From Nonomuraea sp. NBC_00507 (GTDB taxonomy: Bacteria > Actinomycetota > Actinomycetes > Streptosporangiales > Streptosporangiaceae): a DNA stretch of 64,000 bases. Location: NCBI RefSeq assembly GCF_036013525.1, contig NZ_CP107853.1, forward strand, positions 3,844,001-3,908,000. The letters run 5' to 3'. Shown here one piece after another: positions 44,259-51,331 of the stretch; position 1 is the first letter of the stretch, and the number at the start of each line of letters is the position of its first letter. A model generated the notes under the pieces. The model saw only the letters and a program-made list of their open reading frames with translations. It was not told the origin of the DNA and ran no database searches. Made by a program: the position numbers and the translations under genes.

Positions 44259-45158
44259 ATGGCAACCAAGCCGATCCCGCACTGGCCAGGACGCATGCTG
44301 GGCTCAGTGCACGTCAGGTCCACCCCCGGGGGGCCCGCCGAGCAAGCGGTGTTCGTGCACGGATTGGCCGGCTCGGCCACCAACTGGACGGACCTCATGG
44401 ACGAGCTCAAGGACACGGTCACCGGCCACGCGCTCGACCTGCCCGGCGCCGGATACTCGCCTGAGCCCGACGACGGCGACTACACAGTCGCCGGGCAGTC
44501 CAGGGCCGTGATCGGCCTCATGGAGGAGACCGGCCCCGCCCACCTGTTCGGCAACTCCATGGGCGGCGCGATCGCCGTCAGGGTCGCCGCCACCCGCCCC
44601 GACCTGGTCCGCTCGCTCACGCTCATCTCGCCGGCCCTCCCGGACCTGCTCCCCAGATACGGCCCCATCCGCGTGGCCGCCGCCGCGATCCCCATGCTGG
44701 GTGAGTGGGTGGCGGGCATGATGCGCATGGTCCCGGCCGAGCAGCGGGTCCACGCCACCGTGTCCATGGTCTGGGCCGACGCGAACGCCGTCCACCCGGT
44801 ACGCCTGAGCGACGCGATCAACGAGCTCCGCAGGCGCGACGACGTCCCGTACGCCGGAGCGGCGATGATCGGCGCGGCCCGGGGCATCGTGGCCGAATAC
44901 TTCCGCCGCGGTGAGGACAACCTCTGGCGCCAGGCGGCCAGGGTCCAGGCGCCGACCCTGATCATGCACGGCCGGCGCGACCGCCTCGTCCGCCCGGCCA
45001 TGGCCGCGAAGGCGCTGCGTACGTTCGCGAGCGCCAGGATCGTGTTGCTGCCGACCGCGGGTCATGTGGCGATGATGGAGCTGCCGCAGGTCGTGGCGGC
45101 CGAAGCACGCCGTCTGATCGGTGAGACTCGATTGGGGAATGCCCCACTCGCCAGCTAG
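44259..45158 (+). CDS. Alpha/beta-hydrolase
   Basis: This 299-residue serine hydrolase has VFVHGLAGSATNWTDLM as its oxyanion-hole segment. The nucleophile elbow is GNSMGG near residue 98, the acid is in IMHGRRDRLVRP, and the catalytic His is in LPTAGHVAMME. The length and cap region fit the general alpha/beta-hydrolase fold family; the substrate is unknown. The ATG is preceded by GAGGAGG. It ends 48 bases before moeZ in the same direction, so co-transcription is possible. Confidence 0.85.
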   Translation: MATKPIPHWPGRMLGSVHVRSTPGGPAEQAVFVHGLAGSATNWTDLMDELKDTVTGHALDLPGAGYSPEPDDGDYTVAGQSRAVIGLMEETGPAHLFGNSMGGAIAVRVAATRPDLVRSLTLISPALPDLLPRYGPIRVAAAAIPMLGEWVAGMMRMVPAEQRVHATVSMVWADANAVHPVRLSDAINELRRRDDVPYAGAAMIGAARGIVAEYFRRGEDNLWRQAARVQAPTLIMHGRRDRLVRPAMAAKALRTFASARIVLLPTAGHVAMMELPQVVAAEARRLIGETRLGNAPLAS

Positions 45159-45205
45159 GTTTCAAGGTGAGGACAGGGATCCCCTGGATAACGGGAGCGT
45201 AGAAA

Positions 45206-46387
45206 GTGTCGTTGCCACCGCTGGTCGAGCCGGCCGCAGAGCTGACCGTCGACGAAGTGCGCCGCTACTCGCGTCACCTGATCATTCCCGACGTGGGCAT
45301 GGCGGGGCAGAAGCGGCTGAAGAATGCCAAGGTGCTGTGTGTGGGCGCCGGGGGCCTGGGCTCGCCCGCGCTGATGTACCTCGCGGCGGCGGGAGTCGGC
45401 ACCCTCGGCGTCATCGACTTCGACGTGGTCGATGAGTCCAACCTGCAGCGGCAGATCATCCACGGCCAGTCCGACGTGGGCCGGCCGAAGGCCGAGAGCG
45501 CCGCGGCGTCGGTCCGCGAGATCAACCCGCTGGTCGACGTCGTCATTCACAACACGGCGCTGACCACGGAAAACGTCATGGAGATCTTCTCCGGCTACGA
45601 CCTCATCGTCGACGGCACCGACAACTTCGCCACCCGCTACATGGTGAACGACGCCGCGGTGCTGCTCGGCAAGCCGTACGTCTGGGGCTCGATCTACCGC
45701 TTCGACGGCCAGGCCAGCGTGTTCTGGGCCGAGCACGGCCCCTGCTACCGCTGCCTCTACCCGGAGCCCCCGCCTCCCGGCATGGTGCCCTCGTGCGCCG
45801 AGGGCGGCGTGCTCGGAGTGCTCTGCGCGTCGATCGGCTCCATCCAGGTCAACGAGGCCATCAAGCTGCTGACCGGCATCGGCGACCCGCTGGTCGGGCG
45901 GCTGATGATCTACGACGCCCTGGAGATGAAGTACCGCGACGTCAAGGTCCGCAAGGACCCGGAGTGCGTCCTGTGCGGCAAGAACCCGACGGTCACCGAG
46001 CTGCTCGAGGACTACGAGGCCTTCTGCGGCGCGATCTCCGACGAGGCCGCCGAGGCCGCCAGCGGCTCCACGATCACCGCGCTGGAGCTCAAGGACATGC
46101 AGGAACGCGGCGACAACATCTTCCTCGTGGACGTGCGTGAGCCGAACGAGTACGAGATCGTCTCGATCCCCGGCGCCACGCTGATCCCCAAGGGCGAGTT
46201 CCTCAACGGCTCGGCCCTGGAGAAGCTGCCGCAGGACAAGCGCATCGTCCTGCACTGCAAGTCGGGCGCGCGCTCGGCGGAGGCCCTGGCGGTCGTGAAG
46301 AGCGCCGGGTTCTCCGACGCCGTCCACGTGGGCGGCGGCGTGCTCAGCTGGGTCAAGACCGTCGACCCCAGCCTGCCCAGCTATTAA
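45206..46387 (+). CDS. moeZ: Adenylyltransferase/sulfurtransferase MoeZ (ThiF-rhodanese)
   Basis: This 393-residue two-domain enzyme starts with a GTG. The ThiF/E1-like domain has RYSRHLIIPDVGMAGQKRL, the ATP loop VLCVGAGGLGSPALMYLA and FDVVDESNLQRQIIH. Paired cysteines at CYRC and CVLC bind zinc. The C-terminal rhodanese domain (from about residue 290) has LVDVREPNEYEIVSIPGA and the active-site loop HCKSGARSAE. It adenylates the C-terminus of small sulfur carriers and passes sulfur for molybdopterin, thiamine, cysteine or thioamide metabolites. Actinobacteria use one MoeZ for several pathways. Confidence 0.92.
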   Translation: MSLPPLVEPAAELTVDEVRRYSRHLIIPDVGMAGQKRLKNAKVLCVGAGGLGSPALMYLAAAGVGTLGVIDFDVVDESNLQRQIIHGQSDVGRPKAESAAASVREINPLVDVVIHNTALTTENVMEIFSGYDLIVDGTDNFATRYMVNDAAVLLGKPYVWGSIYRFDGQASVFWAEHGPCYRCLYPEPPPPGMVPSCAEGGVLGVLCASIGSIQVNEAIKLLTGIGDPLVGRLMIYDALEMKYRDVKVRKDPECVLCGKNPTVTELLEDYEAFCGAISDEAAEAASGSTITALELKDMQERGDNIFLVDVREPNEYEIVSIPGATLIPKGEFLNGSALEKLPQDKRIVLHCKSGARSAEALAVVKSAGFSDAVHVGGGVLSWVKTVDPSLPSY

Positions 46388-46435
46388 GCATCTTCTGGCG
46401 GTGCCCTGCCGGACGCCCCGGTTAAGGTCGATGGC

Positions 46436-47152
46436 GTGAACCCAGCCCGCCCCTGGCCGACCCTGGTGGTGGCCTCCGCGCTGACCCTGGTCTGCGCGGT
46501 GGCCGCCGGGGTCGCGGGCAGCACGGCGGGCACCGAGCTCACCCGCGGCCCGAGCACCGCCGAGCTGCACGCGGCGGCCAAGCGGGAGGTCGCCGAGCGC
46601 TGGCGCACCTGGCCCGCGGGACGTATCTTCCCCGCCACATTGCCGTACTCCGCCGAGCAGGGCGGGCAGGAGCGGGCCAGCAGGGTCGGCATCTCCCCGC
46701 ACACCGCGTGCGACTCCGTGGACGCCAAGGCGGCCAAGGCCCTGCGTAAGGCGGGTTGCCGCGGCCTGCTGCGCGCCACCTACATCGACGCGCTGCGCGG
46801 CGTGCTCGTCACCGTCGGCGTGGCGGCCCTGCGGGACGAGCTGGGTGCCGTGCGGGCCAAGTCCGCGTTCGCCGACAGCGGCAAACCCGTGCCCGGGCTG
46901 AGCCCGCTGGCCTTCGGCAACACGATCGCCCACCGCTTCACCCCTGCCGTGCGCCAGGCAGGGTCGGTCCGGCAGGCGGGACCCTACCTGGTGCTGACCA
47001 CGGCCGGTGAGGTGGACGGCCGGCCGGGGAGCGCCGTCGGCGAGTCGCGCCCGGACATCTTCGCCTTCGCCACCGAGATCTCCGAGCATGTGCTGGCCGA
47101 TCTCAGCACGCCCAGGATGCCCGATTGCACCGCAGAGGAATGGCAGTGCTGA
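46436..47152 (+). CDS. Membrane-anchored protein paired with mycosin-like protease (first)
   Basis: This 238-residue protein has one N-terminal membrane helix (TLVVASALTLVCAVAAGVAG) and an outer domain. Key segments are ELHAAAKREVAERWRTWPAG, IFPATLPY, RVGISPHTACDSVDAKAAKA and GLLRATYIDALRGVLVTVGV. It ends MPDCTAEEWQC. The protein at 48437 shares this whole layout (AERWxxWPAxxxFP, VGIxPxTxC, LRATYID, VGVAxLxDE). No known domain is evident. The stop overlaps the protease start, so the two products probably act together at the outer membrane face. Confidence 0.75.
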   Translation: MNPARPWPTLVVASALTLVCAVAAGVAGSTAGTELTRGPSTAELHAAAKREVAERWRTWPAGRIFPATLPYSAEQGGQERASRVGISPHTACDSVDAKAAKALRKAGCRGLLRATYIDALRGVLVTVGVAALRDELGAVRAKSAFADSGKPVPGLSPLAFGNTIAHRFTPAVRQAGSVRQAGPYLVLTTAGEVDGRPGSAVGESRPDIFAFATEISEHVLADLSTPRMPDCTAEEWQC

Positions 47153-48384
47153 GCCAGGGCACTCGAGCACCTGTGCTGAGACGGGTGGTGTCGGTGGCGG
47201 CGGCCGGGATGCTGCTGTTCGTGGCCCCGCCCGCGCGCGCCGACGATGTGCGCGGCGGGCAGCGGCAGGTGATCAAGACGCTGGAGCTGACCCAGGCATG
47301 GCGCGTCAGCAAGGGCGTCGGGGTCACCGTGGCGGTGCTCGACTCCGGCGTCGATCCACGCCATCGCGACCTCATCGGCTCGGTCCGGGTGGGCAGAGAT
47401 TTCACCGCGGGCGCGAATCCGCCCGGGGTGGGTCCGCGCAGGTTGCACGGCACGTACATGGCCTCGCTGATCGCCGGGCACGGTCACGGCCGCCAAGGAA
47501 AGCTGGGGATCATCGGCGTCGCGCCCGAAGCGGACGTACTGTCAGTAAGGGTCATTCTCGAGGACGAGGAGCCGGGTTTCCGGGAGTTCAACTCGGCGGA
47601 GCGCTTCGAGAACGTCGTGGCCCGAGGCATCAGGTACGCGGTCGACGAGGGGGCGGACGTGATCAACATGTCGATCTCCAAGGAGCTGGCGACCCGGGAG
47701 GAGCGGGCGGCCATCCGCTACGCCATCTCCAGGGGCGTCGTGCTCGTCGCGGCCGCGGGCAACGACGGCGACCGGAAGATCGACCGCGATTTCGCGCCGT
47801 ACTCCTACCCGGCGGCGTTCCCAGGGGTGGTCTCCGTGGGGGCGACGGACCGGCGGTTGCGGCGGGCCACGTTCTCCAACTGGAACTCCTCGGTGCAGGT
47901 GGCCGCGCCCGGCGTGGACATCATGGGCGCCGGACCAGGCGACGAGTATTGGGTCGGCAGGGGGACCTCGCAGGCGACGGCGCTCGTCTCCGGCGTCGCC
48001 GCCCTCATTAAGGCGAAATATCCGGATATGTCGCCGCCGCTCGTCGCGCAGGCCCTCACCGCCAGCGCCACCGACCGCCCGCCCGGCGGCTACGACACGG
48101 CCACCGGCTTCGGCGTCGTCAACGCCGCCCGCGCCCTGGCCGAGGCCGGCCGGCTGGCGGGGCACACCGAGACCGCGACAGGCGCCGGGGTGCAGGACCC
48201 CGCCAAGCCCGTGGCCGGCGGCGGGCAGACCGGCCCGATCAAGGTCATCGTCAGGGACGACGAGCGCGTCAGGGTCTACGCGGCCATCGCCGTCGCGGCG
48301 GCCGCAGGCGCGATCGCGTCGCTGACCGTCATATTCATCCTGGTCAGACGCGTACGCCGGGCGCACGGCTCGCAAGACGCATGA
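47146..48384 (+). CDS. Mycosin-like S8 subtilisin protease (first)
   Basis: The GTG start has AGAGGAA six bases upstream; an ATG at 47140 is the alternative. The 412-residue protein has a signal peptide (VVSVAAAGMLLFVAPPARAD). The triad is visible: Asp in VTVAVLDSGVDPRHRD, His in LHGTYMASLIAG and Ser in GRGTSQATALVSGVAAL, with the oxyanion Asn in VAAAGNDGD. A C-terminal membrane helix (YAAIAVAAAAGAIASLTVIF) and basic tail anchor it. This is the mycosin architecture seen with type VII secretion, but no EccB/C/D or WXG100 gene is in the window. Confidence 0.87.
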   Translation: MLSQGTRAPVLRRVVSVAAAGMLLFVAPPARADDVRGGQRQVIKTLELTQAWRVSKGVGVTVAVLDSGVDPRHRDLIGSVRVGRDFTAGANPPGVGPRRLHGTYMASLIAGHGHGRQGKLGIIGVAPEADVLSVRVILEDEEPGFREFNSAERFENVVARGIRYAVDEGADVINMSISKELATREERAAIRYAISRGVVLVAAAGNDGDRKIDRDFAPYSYPAAFPGVVSVGATDRRLRRATFSNWNSSVQVAAPGVDIMGAGPGDEYWVGRGTSQATALVSGVAALIKAKYPDMSPPLVAQALTASATDRPPGGYDTATGFGVVNAARALAEAGRLAGHTETATGAGVQDPAKPVAGGGQTGPIKVIVRDDERVRVYAAIAVAAAAGAIASLTVIFILVRRVRRAHGSQDA

Positions 48385-48436
48385 TCTCTCCACTAAAGGG
48401 GACGAAATAGACAGGCCATGAACGCAGGAAGAGGCG

Positions 48437-49342
48437 GTGGTGAAGGCACGTAGGTCGATCTCAGGGCTGCCGCGCACCGGAGGCGAATCCGCCCCGGGAC
48501 GCAGGAACCCACTCGGCGCCACCACCGGCCGCCGGTCACGCGTGCGTGCCTGGCCGGCCGCGAGCTCCCGCAGGAGCGTGGACGCCAAGCAGCGCGCCGA
48601 ACTCGACGCGCTCCAGCAGGGCGTCCGCTACCGGCGCATCTTCGTGGCGCTGCTCGGCGTCATCATCACCATGTCGGCGGCCGTCGTGCTGCTCGGCACG
48701 ATCGGGCTGCTCGACGAGACGCGGGCGCGCCCGCTGACCGCCTCGGAGCAAAACCAGTACAAGCAGGAGGAGATCGCCAGACGCTGGCAGGCGTGGCCGG
48801 CGACAGGCGTCTTCCCCGAAGAGGTGAAGTACCTCGGGCTCGACCGCGCCCAGCAGTACGCCAGGCGGGTCGGCATCGCCCCCGAGACCGAGTGCGGCAA
48901 GGGCGTGGACGCCTCCGTGGCCGGTGTGCTGGACAGCCACGGCTGCGTCACCATGCTGCGGGCCACCTACATCGACCAGACGGCGTCGTTCGTCTTCACG
49001 GTGGGCGTGGCCGTGCTCAAGGACGAGGCGTCCAGGGTCTCGGCCACCGAGGAGCTCACCCAGGACGACCGCGTCGGCGTGCTGCCCGTCGCCTTCCCCG
49101 GCACCGTGAGTGAGCGGTTCGGGCCCGACCAGCGGCAGCGTACGAGCTGGGTCGGCGCGGGACCGTACATCGTGTTCTCCACCGCGGGCTACGCGGACGG
49201 GCGGACCCGGGCCTCGATCCCGCCCGAGGAGATCCTGCACCCCGAGCTGTGGCCGGCGGCCAAGTCGATCGGTCACCAGATCGCCTACTTCCTCGCGGAT
49301 CCCCCGAAGGTGCCGCCCTGCACGCAGGGGAACGTGTGCTGA
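48437..49342 (+). CDS. Membrane-anchored protein paired with mycosin-like protease (second)
   Basis: This 301-residue paralogue of the 46436 product has a longer basic cytoplasmic N-terminus of about 75 residues (GLPRTGGESAPGRRNPLGAT). A membrane helix follows (IFVALLGVIITMSAAVVLLG), then the same outer domain: EEIARRWQAWPATGVFPEEV, RVGIAPETECGKGVDAS, TMLRATYIDQTASFVFTVGV. Cysteines are at equivalent places (near ETEC and SHGC, and in the C-terminal CTQGNVC). Its stop overlaps the next protease start by seven bases. The function is unknown. Confidence 0.75.
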   Translation: MVKARRSISGLPRTGGESAPGRRNPLGATTGRRSRVRAWPAASSRRSVDAKQRAELDALQQGVRYRRIFVALLGVIITMSAAVVLLGTIGLLDETRARPLTASEQNQYKQEEIARRWQAWPATGVFPEEVKYLGLDRAQQYARRVGIAPETECGKGVDASVAGVLDSHGCVTMLRATYIDQTASFVFTVGVAVLKDEASRVSATEELTQDDRVGVLPVAFPGTVSERFGPDQRQRTSWVGAGPYIVFSTAGYADGRTRASIPPEEILHPELWPAAKSIGHQIAYFLADPPKVPPCTQGNVC

Positions 49343-50499
49343 CCGCCATACGCGCGATCGCGGCCACCCTGCTGGTCTTCGCGGGACCGAGCGCCGACCC
49401 GGTCAGGGAGCAGCAGCAGTGGGTGCTCGACGCCCTCAACGTCCAGCAGGCGTGGACCGTCACCAAGGGGGCGGGCGTCACCGTCGCCGTCGTGGATAGC
49501 GGCGTGGACGCCGAGGTCAAGGAGCTGAAGGGACGTGTCAGCGCCGGCCCCGACATGACCTCGGGCTCGATCGTCCGCAACATCCCGCCCGGCAGGCACG
49601 GCACCGCCATGGCCGGCCTGATCGCCGGCTCCGGCGAGGACGACGGGCTGGTCGGCGTCGCGCCTGAGGCCCGCATCCTGTCGTTGCCCATGGTCACGGA
49701 CGACGAACCGGATATGGAGTTCGGCGTCCCGCCCATGGAGGACCAGGAGATGGCCGCCGAGAGCCCGCTCGCCCGCGCCCTGCGGTACGCGGCCAACCAC
49801 GGCGCCAAGGTCGTCAGCATGTCGATCGGGTCCTACGGGCCGAACAAGTCCGAGCGCGAGGCCGTCTCGTACGCGCTGAGCAAGGGCGTCGTGCTGGTCG
49901 CCGCCGTGGGCAACGACGGCCAGACCGGCTACGCCAGGGACAAGGGCACCTCCTACTGGAGTTTCCCGGCCGGCTACCCCGGCGTGATCGGCGTGGCGGC
50001 CACCGACAAGCAGGGCAGGAAGGCCACGTTCAGCAGCGACAATCTGTCGGTGCTCGTGGCCGCGCCCGGCGTGGAGGTGCCCGTGGTCAAGCGCAAGAGC
50101 GGCTACGAGCTGTCGGAGGGCACCAGCTCGGCCGCCGCGCTCGTGGCCGGGGTGGCCGCGCTCATCAAGTCCCGCTACCCGAGCCTGCCGCCCGAGCAGG
50201 TCGCCCAGGCGCTGTCCATGAGCGCGCGAGGCCGGCCCGCCGCCGGATACGACGACCAGACCGGGTTCGGCGTGGTCGACGCCGCCGCCGCGCTCAACGC
50301 CGCCGAGCGGCTGACCGGCGTGCAACGCAGCGCGGGGGAGTCCGGCAAGGAACACTTCGGCCAGGGCGAGGACTCGCCCGTGCCGACCCGGCCGGGACCC
50401 GACCCCTGGCACCTGTGGGTGTACGGGGGCGGGGTGCTGCTGGCGCTCATCACGTTCTGCGGCGCGATCATCGTGCTCAACCAGCGAAAGGAACCGTGA
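49336..50499 (+). CDS. Mycosin-like S8 subtilisin protease (second)
   Basis: This 387-residue protein starts with a GTG overlapping the previous stop. A short signal (LTAIRAIAATLLVFAGPSAD) precedes the catalytic domain. The triad is Asp in VTVAVVDSGVDAEVKEL, His in PGRHGTAMAGLIAGSGEDD and Ser in SEGTSSAAALVAGVAALIKS, with Asn in VAAVGNDGQ. The C-terminal helix is GGGVLLALITFCGAIIVLNQ followed by RKEP. Compared with the first protease it has an acidic insert (DDEPDMEFGVPPMEDQEMAA) beside the active-site cleft, which may change substrate choice. It arose by duplication of the whole two-gene unit. Confidence 0.87.
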   Translation: MLTAIRAIAATLLVFAGPSADPVREQQQWVLDALNVQQAWTVTKGAGVTVAVVDSGVDAEVKELKGRVSAGPDMTSGSIVRNIPPGRHGTAMAGLIAGSGEDDGLVGVAPEARILSLPMVTDDEPDMEFGVPPMEDQEMAAESPLARALRYAANHGAKVVSMSIGSYGPNKSEREAVSYALSKGVVLVAAVGNDGQTGYARDKGTSYWSFPAGYPGVIGVAATDKQGRKATFSSDNLSVLVAAPGVEVPVVKRKSGYELSEGTSSAAALVAGVAALIKSRYPSLPPEQVAQALSMSARGRPAAGYDDQTGFGVVDAAAALNAAERLTGVQRSAGESGKEHFGQGEDSPVPTRPGPDPWHLWVYGGGVLLALITFCGAIIVLNQRKEP

Positions 50500-50566
50500 G
50501 AAGGGCCTGGACCAGGCACTACGGCGGGTTTCTCGTTGGCAAAGAGATCCGCTAGGGTCCCCCGTC

Positions 50567-50926
50567 ATGGGATACGAGCTGCGAGTGGTGCGCGAGTCGC
50601 CGCTCGCCTTCGCGGAGTTGGCGAGGGCCATCGCGCCGGCCGGTTTCGAGCTGCGCGGGTCTGACGAGATCGTGATCGGCCACGCGGGCGGCAGGCACCC
50701 GGTGGCGCGCTGGGCGGGCCAGGTGGTCGGCGAGCCCGATTCCGACTGGCAGGTGGCACAACTCCTGAGGTTGTCGACCGCGCTCGGCGCCCGGCTCGTG
50801 GGCGAGGACGGCGAGGTCTACAAGCTCCGCGACGGTGTCATCGAGGTCGAGACGGGCGGCGGCGTCGTGGAGGTCGGCAAGCTCGAGCAGATCATCGACG
50901 CCGGCCCGGCGGCATGGAGCCCCTGA
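50567..50926 (+). CDS. Small hypothetical protein
   Basis: This 119-residue soluble protein contains MGYELRVVRESPLAFAELAR, RHPVARWAGQVVGEPDSDWQ and QLLRLSTALGARLVGEDGEV. It is intact, GC-rich and followed by the ATL gene with a 13-base overlap. The shape (alternating strands and helices) suggests a single compact alpha/beta domain. I cannot name the family. Confidence 0.6.
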   Translation: MGYELRVVRESPLAFAELARAIAPAGFELRGSDEIVIGHAGGRHPVARWAGQVVGEPDSDWQVAQLLRLSTALGARLVGEDGEVYKLRDGVIEVETGGGVVEVGKLEQIIDAGPAAWSP

Positions 50927-51228
50927 CTCCCTTCGCCGAGCGGGTGCTCGACCTCGTCGAGCGCATCCCGCCCGGCAAGGTCATGGCGTACGGGGACATC
51001 GCCGAATATCTGGGTGAAGGCGGCCCGCGACAGGTCGGCAAGGTGATGTCCACGTGGGGTGGTGGCGTGCCCTGGTGGCGCGTCGTCCACGCCGACGGCA
51101 GCGGCGCCGCCCCTGACCACCTGCAACGCTGCCTGGCCCACTGGCGCGAGGAAGGCACTCCGCTGCGAGGCGAACGCGTCGACATGCGCCTGGCGCGCTG
51201 GGACGGGCGTTCAGGGGATTTTCAGTAA
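50914..51228 (+). CDS. Alkyltransferase-like protein (ATL)
   Basis: This 104-residue protein matches the DNA-binding domain of O6-alkylguanine-DNA alkyltransferase: ERVLDLVERIPPGKVMAYGD, then GEGGPRQVGKVMSTWGGGVP. At the active site it has PWWRVVHADG where MGMT has PCHRV, so the acceptor cysteine is Trp. ATL proteins bind O6-alkylguanine without repairing it and pass it to nucleotide excision repair. The start lies inside the end of the upstream gene, so it is translated from the same message. Confidence 0.88.
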   Translation: MEPLTPFAERVLDLVERIPPGKVMAYGDIAEYLGEGGPRQVGKVMSTWGGGVPWWRVVHADGSGAAPDHLQRCLAHWREEGTPLRGERVDMRLARWDGRSGDFQ

Positions 51229-51331
51229 GCGCATTGACCTGCGGTTTTGCCGAACGGGCGATTCTGTGACATGTGACTCGCATTACCATGGGCAAAACAC
51301 TGATGGCGGCCCGAAAGGCGGTGCCTCCCCA

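Noticed and set aside
45155..47170. 671-codon minus-strand frame opposite moeZ and its neighbour
   Set aside because: Spans the stop and start of two real genes on the other strand and shows no protein-family text.
46436..50499. Type VII (ESX) secretion locus
   Set aside because: Mycosin-like proteases are present, but no EccB, EccC, EccD, EccE or WXG100 gene is visible in the window, so a locus cannot be claimed.
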